The notes under the pieces are model-generated. The model searched no databases and had not been told where the DNA came from. It saw only the letters and a list, made by a program, of their open reading frames with translations. This document shows positions 30,178-37,085 of a stretch of DNA of 38,964 nt, in pieces. Every line of letters begins with the position of its first letter. Positions within the stretch are counted from its first letter, which is position 1. A program made the translations under genes and the position numbers. Origin of the DNA: a virus. The stretch spans positions 1 to 38,964 of the IMG/VR virus record IMGVR_UViG_3300028800_000040. One strand, written 5' to 3'.

Positions 30178-30463
30178 CGATCTTGCGATGATGTTCTCGG
30201 CTTTTGGTGTGGATGTGCAGTACGGCTCCGCAACCGCTAAAGGCATCTTCGATCAGCCCGAGGTGATCCGCCTGGCCGATCACGGCTTTGGCGGCGTCGA
30301 GGCTGCTAATCCGGCCATCAAGCTTCCGTTTAACGCGTTCGCGCCGATGCCAGCAAACACCGAAGTGCTCGTGGTGGACGGCGAGACATACACCGTCATC
30401 GATCACACCGCAGATGGTGATGGTGCAATCGTAACCTACGCGCTGAAGGGGCCAATATCGTGA
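30161..30463 (+). CDS. Head-tail joining protein, FII-like
   Basis: 100 residues; ATG 30161, or 30164 as the second Met. The beta-rich sequence (MMFSAFGVDVQYGS... AIKLPFNAFAP... VLVVDGETYTVIDHTADGDGAIVTYALKG) matches the lambda gpFII-type head completion proteins that join head to tail. Position and length (FII is 117) agree. It overlaps the ssb gene upstream and the tail terminator gene downstream. Confidence 0.75.
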   Translation: MMFRSSDLAMMFSAFGVDVQYGSATAKGIFDQPEVIRLADHGFGGVEAANPAIKLPFNAFAPMPANTEVLVVDGETYTVIDHTADGDGAIVTYALKGPIS

Positions 30464-30915
30464 GCGCAACGATTCAGTCTCAGGTGCTTGACGCAGCGGT
30501 TGCGCTGCTTAACACTGCCGGCGCGGGCATGGCTCCAATGGTCAATGCCTATCGGACGCGCGTGGAGGCGTTTGAGGCCGCACAACTACCCGCCTGGAAT
30601 GTGATTCCAGATGAGGGCGAGCCTGATCCGGCAAAGTCCTACTCAGGCGCAACGGCGCACGTGTTTCGTTTTTGCGTGCGTTGCACAGTATCTGTCAATA
30701 ATCAGGCAGACAAAGCCGCCGATCCGCTGTATGCGGCTGCTGTGACTGCTCTGTTGAGTGATCCCACGCTGGGCGGACTCGTGCTGTTTATCCGTGAAGG
30801 CGCGCAGAAGTGGGAAAGAGACGGCACGGCGGCTAACGATAACCTCGCGCTCGTGGTGACGTTTGAAACCGAATTCGCGACAGCTCGCACCAATCCGACA
30901 GTTGCGATGCCATAA
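30460..30915 (+). CDS. Tail terminator / minor tail protein U-like
   Basis: 151 residues from GTG 30460 (GTGA overlap). The pattern of an N-terminal helix, a Pro-rich loop with PDEGEPDP, then a beta strand (FRFCVRCTVSV) and a long helix is typical of lambda gpU-type proteins. These cap the tail tube and set its end. Length is close to gpU (131). Position before the tube gene agrees. A gpZ homologue is missing from the usual place between FII and U. Confidence 0.72.
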   Translation: MSATIQSQVLDAAVALLNTAGAGMAPMVNAYRTRVEAFEAAQLPAWNVIPDEGEPDPAKSYSGATAHVFRFCVRCTVSVNNQADKAADPLYAAAVTALLSDPTLGGLVLFIREGAQKWERDGTAANDNLALVVTFETEFATARTNPTVAMP

Positions 30916-30936
30916 CAGGCCAAAGGAGGCCTAACG

Positions 30937-31398
30937 ATGACCGCACCCGCAGCAACACGACTTACCGGCGATCTCGCACAAACGTCCACGGGATTGACCG
31001 GCTCTGAAACGCAGTTGATCGGCCTGCAGGAATGGACGATTGACCGCAAGCTCAAGACGGTGGACTCAACCACAACCGACGATGCCGGCAATGAAACCTC
31101 ACTCGCCTCAACGGTGAGTTGGACGGCTAGCGCCAAGTATGCCTACATCGACGCCGATCCTTCGCAGGCCGCGCAGATTTTCAACGGCATTTCCAGCGGC
31201 CAGAGCGCAGTGCAGTGGAATTTCTTCCCGGATGCTGTGTTGGGCCGGGGCGCATGGAGCGGCAAAGGATACATCGATAGCTACAAAATCACGGGCGGCG
31301 TTGGCAAGATGTTCGCCGTCGATGTGACGATCAAGGGAACTGGCCCGCTTGCGTTCGGTGCGCAGCTCGTGCCGGCGGCTGGCGTAGCTGAGGACTAA
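30937..31398 (+). CDS. Major tail tube protein
   Basis: 153 residues, beta-rich, with the tail-tube-like segments LQEWTIDRKLKTVDSTTTDDAGNE, SWTASAKYAYID and a C-terminal KMFAVDVTIKGTGPLAFG. It polymerises into the tube around the tape measure. A strong AAAGGAGG precedes ATG 30937 and an intrinsic terminator follows, consistent with very high expression of this gene. It lacks the extra C-terminal Ig domain of lambda gpV. Confidence 0.82.
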   Translation: MTAPAATRLTGDLAQTSTGLTGSETQLIGLQEWTIDRKLKTVDSTTTDDAGNETSLASTVSWTASAKYAYIDADPSQAAQIFNGISSGQSAVQWNFFPDAVLGRGAWSGKGYIDSYKITGGVGKMFAVDVTIKGTGPLAFGAQLVPAAGVAED

Positions 31399-31418
31399 GG
31401 GCGACTTTACCGAGGGAA

Positions 31419-31451
31419 GGGCGGTTCCTTTGCCGGGGCCGCCCATTTTTT
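31419..31451 (+). terminator. Strong intrinsic terminator after the tail tube gene
   Basis: GGGCGGTTCC (31419-31428) pairs over 10 bp with 31435-31444 (two G-U pairs) around TTTGCC, followed by A and six T. It ends the tube message 21 nt after its stop and 12 nt before the chaperone start. Partial read-through would lower expression of the downstream minor tail genes. Confidence 0.85.
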
Positions 31452-31462
31452 AGGGGGATCAA

Positions 31463-31873
31463 ATGGAAAACATAGAGTCCAAGTTTATTGGCGAGCAGCC
31501 TGATCTCGCCCGATTCTTTATCCCGGTAGAGTTGGATCGTCCTCGCGTGCTCGCTTTCGACAGCCGTGCGACTTTTCTTGTGCATCAGAAATATGGCAAT
31601 CGGTTCCTGCTGGAGTTATACGAACGAGACCCGGACGCGCCGGAGCCAGAGAAAGGCAAGCCGCACACACTGCGCTTGCGCTCACATGACACACTGGTAT
31701 TCTTTTTGTGGGCGGCGCTACAGCGTGATGCTCGCTGCGCGCAAGAGGTGCTTAGTTTAGAGCAGGCCGCCGATCTGATTGCACCTGACACTATAGGGGA
31801 ACTGGCTGGATCGCTCGCGCTCGCGCTCGCGGCCACCCGGCGGCCGCACAAGGCCGAACCAAAAAACGCCTAA
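31463..31873 (+). CDS. Tail assembly chaperone G-like
   Basis: 136 residues, close to lambda gpG (140). It precedes the tape measure, as expected for the chaperone that coats it. AGGGGG precedes ATG 31463. The gene ends ...GAA CCA AAA AAC GCC TAA, which contains a canonical -1 slippery heptamer just before the stop. Most ribosomes make G; a few shift to make GT. This genetic organisation is nearly universal in long-tailed phages. Confidence 0.88.
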   Translation: MENIESKFIGEQPDLARFFIPVELDRPRVLAFDSRATFLVHQKYGNRFLLELYERDPDAPEPEKGKPHTLRLRSHDTLVFFLWAALQRDARCAQEVLSLEQAADLIAPDTIGELAGSLALALAATRRPHKAEPKNA

Positions 31874-31899
31874 AGGGTCGCGGCTCACGCCGGCGGCCC
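31861..31899 (+). promoter_or_regulatory. Programmed -1 ribosomal frameshift site
   Basis: A AAA AAC (31861-31867) lies in the G frame with the correct phase. Seven bases later a 10-bp stem with one bulged G begins (GGGTCGCGGC, 31875-31884, against 31889-31899) with a TCAC loop, a suitable stimulator. The G stop lies at 31871-31873, four bases after the heptamer. After a -1 shift the frame reads AAA AAA CGC CTA and stays open to 32283. Confidence 0.92.
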
Positions 31900-32283
31900 A
31901 AATCGATAGCGGATCAGGAATGGGATTGGGAAGCTGCCCAGCGCCGCGCCTACAGCCTCCACAGGCTCACGCCGTCCGAGTTTTGGGGCATGACACCCCG
32001 CGAGTGGTGTCTGCTTGAAGACGGGGCAGCCGAGGCTGAGCAGCGGTATCTGCGCATAGCCACGCGCATGCTTTCTCCGCTCATTTCTGCAACTGCGGGC
32101 CAGTCGTTTCCGCCATCGAGCGTGGCCGCCGCCGCGGGTATGGGGTTGATTGCTTCGCAATTGCTCGATGAAGAGAAATCCTCTGATACTGCAAATAGCG
32201 GTGTTTCTGCGCAGCGAGCCGCAGCGCGGCGATACAAGGTCATGATGCGCAAGATTGCCAGGCGCGCAAAGAAAGGCAAGTAA
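31867..32283 (+). CDS. T extension of the GT frameshift chaperone
   Basis: Entered by the -1 shift (C at 31867 is read twice). It adds 138 residues to the 135 read in the G frame, giving a GT fusion of 273 residues, against 279 for lambda GT. ATG 31990 inside it has no ribosome-binding site and is unlikely to be used. The T part has a basic C-terminus (RRYKVMMRKIARRAKKGK) and a hydrophobic middle. In lambda, GT bridges the tape measure and the tube subunits. Its stop overlaps the tape-measure ATG. Confidence 0.88.
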   Translation, partial: RLKGRGSRRRPKSIADQEWDWEAAQRRAYSLHRLTPSEFWGMTPREWCLLEDGAAEAEQRYLRIATRMLSPLISATAGQSFPPSSVAAAAGMGLIASQLLDEEKSSDTANSGVSAQRAAARRYKVMMRKIARRAKKGK

Positions 32284-34238
32284 TGCCAGGAATTGTCATT
32301 CAGATCACCGGTGATGGTGCGGGCGCTGCTGAGGCTATGCGCGTGATTGAAGAGCGCATGCAGGAAACAGCGAAGCGCGGCGAAGAGATGAGCAGCCGCT
32401 TGGAGGCTGCCGGAGAGAAGTTGCGCTCAGCCTTCGAGATGGTAGGTATCGGTGTAGGCATTGAGCAGGCTATCGACAAAATGAAAGAGATGGTGAATCA
32501 GTCGATAGAGTTAGGTGTGGAGCTCGGGCACCTGTCAGAGCAGACCGGAATCAGCGCCGAGAATTTGTCTACGCTCAAATATGTGAGCGATCAGAGCGGA
32601 GTAAGTTTTGAGTCTCTGTCAAAAGGATTCAAGAAACTATCGACCGATCTATTTGAAATCGGAAACGGCGCAAAAGAGCCGCTGCAGGCATTCAACGCTA
32701 TCGGGATAAGCGAAAAGCAGTTGACTGCAACGGGCGGCGATCTATTTAAGGTGATGGAACTTGTAGCGCAGCGTTTTCAGACGATGCCGGATGGGGCCAC
32801 AAAGAATGCAGTGGCAACACAGCTCTTTGGCCGCGCCGGTCAGGAGCTTATCCCAATTCTGAATGAAGGCTCTGATGGGCTTGAGGAGTACCGCAAAAAG
32901 GCTGAAGCTCTCGGAATCGTCCTCGATAAGAGCGGCATCGAGAAGATGGAGGGATTACATAAGAGCCTTGTGGACGTGAAGGCGGCTTTTGAGGGTGCCG
33001 GGTTGAGCATCACAAACGCACTCGCGCCAGCGTTGCAGGCTCTCGCCAGAGAGACACTTGAAGTACTGGGCATAGGTAATGGCCCGCATGGCGGAGATTT
33101 TGGAGCCGGAATTCAGGCAATCGACGATTGGGCGGATGAGTGGGTACACGCAATCGCTCGCATTATGCCGGCGCTTGCCGGTCTTGGAGATCAGTTCGAT
33201 AAGGCATTTCCAGGTGACACTTCAGATGTGCGTGCACGCCGCCGTTCGGGAAATATTAAGCAAGATTTAGATTATTTCAATCAGCCAGCTCAACGCGGCG
33301 CAGGAGATAGCGATCGTGCAATACATGATGACGGAATGGTCACTATTCCTCTTTCTCAAACAATTTTGCAGTATCGCATGGCGCAACTAAATGCGCTGAT
33401 CGCCTCAAATAAAGCCGATCAGATTGCAGCCGAGCAGGCTACAGAGGATGCGGCAAAGGCCCAGCAGGATACCGCCGAAAAAGTAGCTATGCTCGATGCA
33501 TTTAAGACGCAAACACCAAGCGTACGCGTCGATCCTGACGCCTATAAGCAACAGGCGCTTATGGCAGAGATACAGCGCCGCGTACAGGAGCAGGAAGATG
33601 AAAACGCTGAAGGGGCGGCTAATAAAAGCGGGCTGAATGCTGAAGCTGCACGCCAGGCGGCGGGAACAATTGGAAGCTTCGCAGATCAACTTACCGATCA
33701 AGCGGTTCGTGGAAAGCTTAGCTTCAAGAGCCTTGTGGATTCGGCTATTTCTGACTTAGAGCGATTTGCCATGAAAGTCATGGAAGAGCGCGCGCTGATT
33801 CCGGCGCTCAACTCGCTGTTTGGGCTGGGAGCTGGCGCGGGTGCTGCAGCGAATGCGCCAAGCTCGTATGCGGATGTAATGAGTACGGACACTGGCCTGC
33901 AGATTCCAATGGATGCCGGCGGTGGAGATATTGCCGATGGCGGCATGGCGGTTGTGGGTGACGGTGGAGACGGATCAGGATCAGAGCTGTTTGCACCAAA
34001 AGGGCCTGGCACTATACTTCCACACGATGTTCTTGAGGGTGTAGCTAAGGGTGGCGGATCGCGCGGTGGTGCGCCTAGCGTGATGATCAATAATGTAAAT
34101 AATTCGAGTCAGCCGGTGGAGATGAAGCAAGGAGGTACGAGTTGGGATGCCGATGCCAAACAATTCATCATCCACACCGTATTGGAGGATATGGCCAGCG
34201 GGGGTGCTCTAGCTCAAGCGCAGGGCGGAACGCGATAA
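32283..34238 (+). CDS. Tape measure protein
   Basis: 651 residues. An N-terminal helical coiled-coil region contains the tape-measure motif LSEQTGISAENLSTLKYVSDQSGVSFESL (about 79-107) and TQLFGRAGQELIPIL. A central helical stretch with weak hydrophobic segments follows, then a Gly-rich C-terminus (GGGDIADGGMAVVGDGG, LFAPKGPGTIL). Length sets tail length; at about 1.5 angstrom per residue it predicts a tail near 100 nm, shorter than lambda's (853 residues). It ends 6 bp from the convergent immunity gene. Confidence 0.92.
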   Translation: MPGIVIQITGDGAGAAEAMRVIEERMQETAKRGEEMSSRLEAAGEKLRSAFEMVGIGVGIEQAIDKMKEMVNQSIELGVELGHLSEQTGISAENLSTLKYVSDQSGVSFESLSKGFKKLSTDLFEIGNGAKEPLQAFNAIGISEKQLTATGGDLFKVMELVAQRFQTMPDGATKNAVATQLFGRAGQELIPILNEGSDGLEEYRKKAEALGIVLDKSGIEKMEGLHKSLVDVKAAFEGAGLSITNALAPALQALARETLEVLGIGNGPHGGDFGAGIQAIDDWADEWVHAIARIMPALAGLGDQFDKAFPGDTSDVRARRRSGNIKQDLDYFNQPAQRGAGDSDRAIHDDGMVTIPLSQTILQYRMAQLNALIASNKADQIAAEQATEDAAKAQQDTAEKVAMLDAFKTQTPSVRVDPDAYKQQALMAEIQRRVQEQEDENAEGAANKSGLNAEAARQAAGTIGSFADQLTDQAVRGKLSFKSLVDSAISDLERFAMKVMEERALIPALNSLFGLGAGAGAAANAPSSYADVMSTDTGLQIPMDAGGGDIADGGMAVVGDGGDGSGSELFAPKGPGTILPHDVLEGVAKGGGSRGGAPSVMINNVNNSSQPVEMKQGGTSWDADAKQFIIHTVLEDMASGGALAQAQGGTR

Positions 34239-34244
34239 ATCTAA

Positions 34245-34481
34245 TTACATCCAAGGTTGTCTCTGATCTGCAATAGGCGCAGTGGATACTGCCGTCTGCG
34301 CCGCTTTAACTTTTCCGCTGGCCGCCCAAGCTAGGGCTACTACCCATCCTATAAACGTCCATCCGAGAAATATATTGACCACCGCAATACCGGCGGTGGC
34401 TTCACAGTTTCGGTGGGCCGCAACAGCAAGTGGCATAATGTACGCAATCATCGCCAGTGAAAACAAGATCGCCCCGAACAT
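34245..34481 (-). CDS. Superinfection immunity-like membrane protein
   Basis: 78 residues, minus strand. Two transmembrane helices (about 4-22 and 31-54) include VVNIFLGWTFIGWVVALAWAAS, which matches the NxxxGWTxIGWxxALxWA core of superinfection immunity proteins (Imm-type, Pfam Imm_superinfect). These block DNA injection by related phages. AGGAG lies 6 nt before ATG 34481. It is read from the strand opposite to the tail genes, downstream of a gpZ-like gene with a 19-nt gap. It could therefore be expressed from the prophage as a lysogenic conversion gene. Confidence 0.8.
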   Translation of the reverse strand: MFGAILFSLAMIAYIMPLAVAAHRNCEATAGIAVVNIFLGWTFIGWVVALAWAASGKVKAAQTAVSTAPIADQRQPWM

Positions 34482-34500
34482 AGATTACTCCTGAAAGCGA

Positions 34501-35226
34501 TCACAGCTTAACACGCAACCCGCTGCCTCGCAAGAGATCATTGCCGATGGTCTCGATAGCCGCATTCCTAAAGTTATCTCCGAAGCGGGCCTGCACTACA
34601 TCTTGCACTGTTTGGAGCATAGGAAAGATCGCCTTGAGATGCGCCTCGGGGATCAGAACGTACAGAGGATAGGCGCGCTTATCCGTGATGTACCGGCCAT
34701 ATATGGCAGGGCTCCCACCTGGCAGTCTCTGTAAAAAAAACACCATACCGCGAATAGCCGCAGACTGCCCGCGCAGGCCGCCGCGCCGTGTTTGACGCTT
34801 ACCGCCAAGCTCGGCATACTGCAGCATCGCCTTAGGGCGCAGCTCATCGGGAATCACGCCTGGACACATCCTGCGCAAGTAGGTAGTTGGCACTGCGCGG
34901 TGCATGCGGCCACCTACAGGTACTCGCTCGCCGCCGCTCTGCTGATCCCCTAAGAAATCCGGTGCGCCCGTCTTCCGATTACCCGTGTCGGTAAAGACTT
35001 CGGCTACAAGTGCTGTTTTTTGCGCAGGCTTAATTCTTGTGTTGCGCGTCACCCAATCGTTGCGGAGTTTGAACACGCGGCGCTCCACGTCTACCGTGGC
35101 GGCCCGAGCGTCCTGCGCTGTCTTGGTAAGCGCCCGTGCGATTGTCCACGGCAACTGCTCGCGCCTCAGGCCGCCAAATGCGGCCATCGGCCCACTGATG
35201 TCTACCTTCATACCGAGGATCGCCAT
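34501..35226 (-). CDS. Minor tail protein Z-like, on the opposite strand
   Basis: 241 residues, minus strand. The N-terminal LRREQLPWTIARALTKTAQDARAA then VERRVFKLRNDWVTRNTRI resembles gpZ-type tail completion proteins (ALNKTA...ARTA pattern). There is a Gly/Arg-rich middle and a C-terminal helix near LKAIFPMLQTVQDVV. The usual gpZ slot between FII and U is empty. ATG 35226 has GAGGT immediately before it (poor spacing), and the second Met (codon 6) is an alternative. It is co-directional with the immunity gene and opposite to all other structural genes. Family assignment is tentative. Confidence 0.55.
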   Translation of the reverse strand: MAILGMKVDISGPMAAFGGLRREQLPWTIARALTKTAQDARAATVDVERRVFKLRNDWVTRNTRIKPAQKTALVAEVFTDTGNRKTGAPDFLGDQQSGGERVPVGGRMHRAVPTTYLRRMCPGVIPDELRPKAMLQYAELGGKRQTRRGGLRGQSAAIRGMVFFLQRLPGGSPAIYGRYITDKRAYPLYVLIPEAHLKAIFPMLQTVQDVVQARFGDNFRNAAIETIGNDLLRGSGLRVKL

Positions 35227-35246
35227 ACCTCAAGTATGCGCCGATT

Positions 35247-35263
35247 GGCGCGCTTTACGCGCC
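35247..35263. promoter_or_regulatory. Hairpin in the divergent gap between gpZ-like and M-like genes
   Basis: GGCGCG (35247-35252) and CGCGCC (35258-35263) form a 6-bp perfect dyad with a CTTTA loop in the 55-bp region between divergent starts (35226 minus, 35282 plus). It has no U-tract. It may be an operator or merely separate the two transcripts. A minus-strand promoter must lie at or beyond here, but none is clear. Confidence 0.35.
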
Positions 35264-35281
35264 TAGCCGCACGCTGAAAAG

Positions 35282-35683
35282 GTGAGCACGTATCCCGCAT
35301 TCCCTGAGATTTCGCGCGCCTTCTCTCTCAAGCAGAGCGAGCAGTCGGTTGACCCAACTCTTCGTGATCCGATGGAAAACGGGATGGAGACAACGCGCGC
35401 CCGTTCGACACGCCAGCGCCGGACATTCAACATGTCCATCGATCTGATTGGTGAGGCAGACAAGCAGACGCTCGATACGTTTTTCACGGACATGAAAGGC
35501 GGCTCTGCCTTCGGCGCGCTTCCCTTCACCGTTACCGATCCGCGTTATCAGCTCAACCCGCAAACATACTTAGTGCGCTTTGCCTCGCTTCCCAAGTATG
35601 TCGATTGCGGGTGGATAGGGCCGGACGATCAAACGCCGACAGGATACCGCTGGAATTGCACATTTCAAGTGAGGGAGATATGA
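35282..35683 (+). CDS. Minor tail protein M-like
   Basis: 133 residues from GTG 35282 (AAAAGG upstream). It is a beta-rich tip protein with the lambda gpM-type pattern: N-terminal YPAFPEISRAFSLKQSEQS, a middle FNMSIDLIGEADKQTLDTFF and a C-terminal PTGYRWNCTFQVREI. Together with the L- and K-like genes it forms the tail-tip assembly at the distal end of the tape measure. Order after the tape measure matches lambda apart from the minus-strand insertion. Confidence 0.75.
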   Translation: MSTYPAFPEISRAFSLKQSEQSVDPTLRDPMENGMETTRARSTRQRRTFNMSIDLIGEADKQTLDTFFTDMKGGSAFGALPFTVTDPRYQLNPQTYLVRFASLPKYVDCGWIGPDDQTPTGYRWNCTFQVREI

Positions 35684-35895
35684 AAGCGCTCTTCCTTGTA
35701 GGAAAATTTATCGCTGAGACTTCAGAAGGAATCGCATGGGAGTTTCAAGGGGTATTTAGTTCGCGCGAAAAGGCGATTGCAGCGTGCCGGACGCCAATGT
35801 ATTGCATCATGCCTATCGAACTCGACGCGGACATTCCTGATGCACCGCATGAGTTTCCGATCTGCGAGTACCCGCTTGCGGAGATGCGCATATGA
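35680..35895 (+). CDS. Small hypothetical protein between M- and L-like genes
   Basis: 71 residues from ATG 35680 (GAGGGAG upstream, ATGA overlap). It contains FLVGKF, WEFQGVFSSREKAIAAC and PICEYPLAEM, a pattern I associate with small phage proteins of unknown function that track the tail-tip genes. It has no signal peptide. Function unknown; its fully coupled place suggests a role in tail-tip assembly or an embedded moron. Confidence 0.65.
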   Translation: MKALFLVGKFIAETSEGIAWEFQGVFSSREKAIAACRTPMYCIMPIELDADIPDAPHEFPICEYPLAEMRI

Positions 35896-36584
35896 GCACC
35901 ACGCGGCCGCCATTTTCTCTCTTGTCTGTGATGGCGAACATCGAGCGCCACAAGATCGCCAGCGGTGAGCCGTGGCTGTTGCTGATGCAGATCGTGTGGC
36001 CTGGCCAGGCAGCGCCCGGCGTGACTACTCAAACAATCTGCTTTGTGCGCGATGTGAGCCCGTTCACGTTTGATTGCGGTGATGGGAATGGCCCGCAAGT
36101 GTATCAGCCCTTCAACTTCTCTATGGGGGAGCTAAAGATCGGCAGTGATGGCAGCATGCCGGAGGTGACGATCACCGCCTCGAACGTCATGCGCGTACTG
36201 CAAGGTGTGATCGAGGAATACGGCGGCGTGGTAGGGGCTGATCTCTTTCTGTATGCAGTGAACACGGCTAACCCGGCCGGTGAGCCCGATCTCGCCTTGC
36301 AGTTCACGATCAAGCAGACCGTATGCAACGCCAAGACGGTGCAAATCAAATGCGGAGCGGCCAGCCCCCTACGCCGCCTCTTTCCGATCTTCAAGTTTTT
36401 TCCGAATAGTTGCCAGTGGCAATACAAGAGCCCGCAGTGTGGATACACCGGAGCGATGACGACATGCTCTAAGACGATTGATGGCGCGACGGGTTGTAAG
36501 GCGCACTTTCCCGGCCAGACGCTTCGCGGCTTATTCTTTCCCGGCATCGATACGAACGGCATCAGTGCCGCTGGAGTTGTATGA
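35892..36584 (+). CDS. Minor tail protein L-like with Cys cluster
   Basis: 230 residues, close to lambda gpL (232). The N-terminal two-thirds is beta-rich (PFTFDCGDGNGPQVYQPFNFS...). The C-terminal region shows CQWQYKSPQCGYTG, CSKT and GCKAHF, four Cys in the spacing of the gpL family, where they bind an iron-sulphur cluster. It ends in FFPGI. It forms part of the tail tip with M, K and J. ATGA overlaps on both sides. Confidence 0.88.
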   Translation: MSTTRPPFSLLSVMANIERHKIASGEPWLLLMQIVWPGQAAPGVTTQTICFVRDVSPFTFDCGDGNGPQVYQPFNFSMGELKIGSDGSMPEVTITASNVMRVLQGVIEEYGGVVGADLFLYAVNTANPAGEPDLALQFTIKQTVCNAKTVQIKCGAASPLRRLFPIFKFFPNSCQWQYKSPQCGYTGAMTTCSKTIDGATGCKAHFPGQTLRGLFFPGIDTNGISAAGVV

Positions 36585-37063
36585 GTCGCCTCGTTCAGGC
36601 CGTAGTCAAACCCCTGCGCGCTGCGCCCACTACGGCCCGCGTGTCGTTCGAGTCTGCGCGGCAATCGCTCGGCGGTCATGCAATACCCCAAAATGTCTAC
36701 TCCGATCTCTTAGGTAAACCGTTTGCACCTTCGGCGCGGGGCCCCGAGAGCTTTGATTGTGTTGGGATAGCACTGGAGATCGCAAAGAGGCTGGGTAAGC
36801 AATTGCCGGCCTTCGTCTCAAGCGAGGCCGAGCTGCACGCACAGCTTGGCGCGGGCAATGCGTCCCTAGCCGATCTCCCGCAGATCGCACGCCCCGTGCC
36901 GGGGTGCATTGTCCTGCTGCGCATCTCTCCATCGGAGCACCACGTAGCGTTCATGATCGATGAATACCGCATGATCCACACCATGAAAGGCATCAATTGC
37001 TCGATAGAGCGCATTAACTCCAGCCTGTGGCAACGTAGGGTTATAGGCTTCTATCGCCTGTAA
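36581..37063 (+). CDS. Tail tip NlpC/P60 peptidase, K-like
   Basis: 160 residues. The catalytic Cys lies in ESFDCVGIA (C60) and the His in SEHHVAFMI (H120 or H121). These are the NlpC/P60 cysteine peptidase signatures that in lambda gpK accompany a Mov34-type domain. Here only the NlpC/P60 half is present, so it is shorter than gpK. It probably opens the peptide cross-links of the host wall during DNA entry or assists tip assembly. ATGA overlap with the L-like gene. Confidence 0.85.
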   Translation: MSRLVQAVVKPLRAAPTTARVSFESARQSLGGHAIPQNVYSDLLGKPFAPSARGPESFDCVGIALEIAKRLGKQLPAFVSSEAELHAQLGAGNASLADLPQIARPVPGCIVLLRISPSEHHVAFMIDEYRMIHTMKGINCSIERINSSLWQRRVIGFYRL

Positions 37064-37085
37064 CTGCCAAGGTTGAGGGTGTTAA

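Noticed and set aside
31990-32283. Independent 97-residue gene starting at ATG 31990
   Set aside because: The frame is open back to the slippery site and the frameshift signal explains it as the T part of GT.
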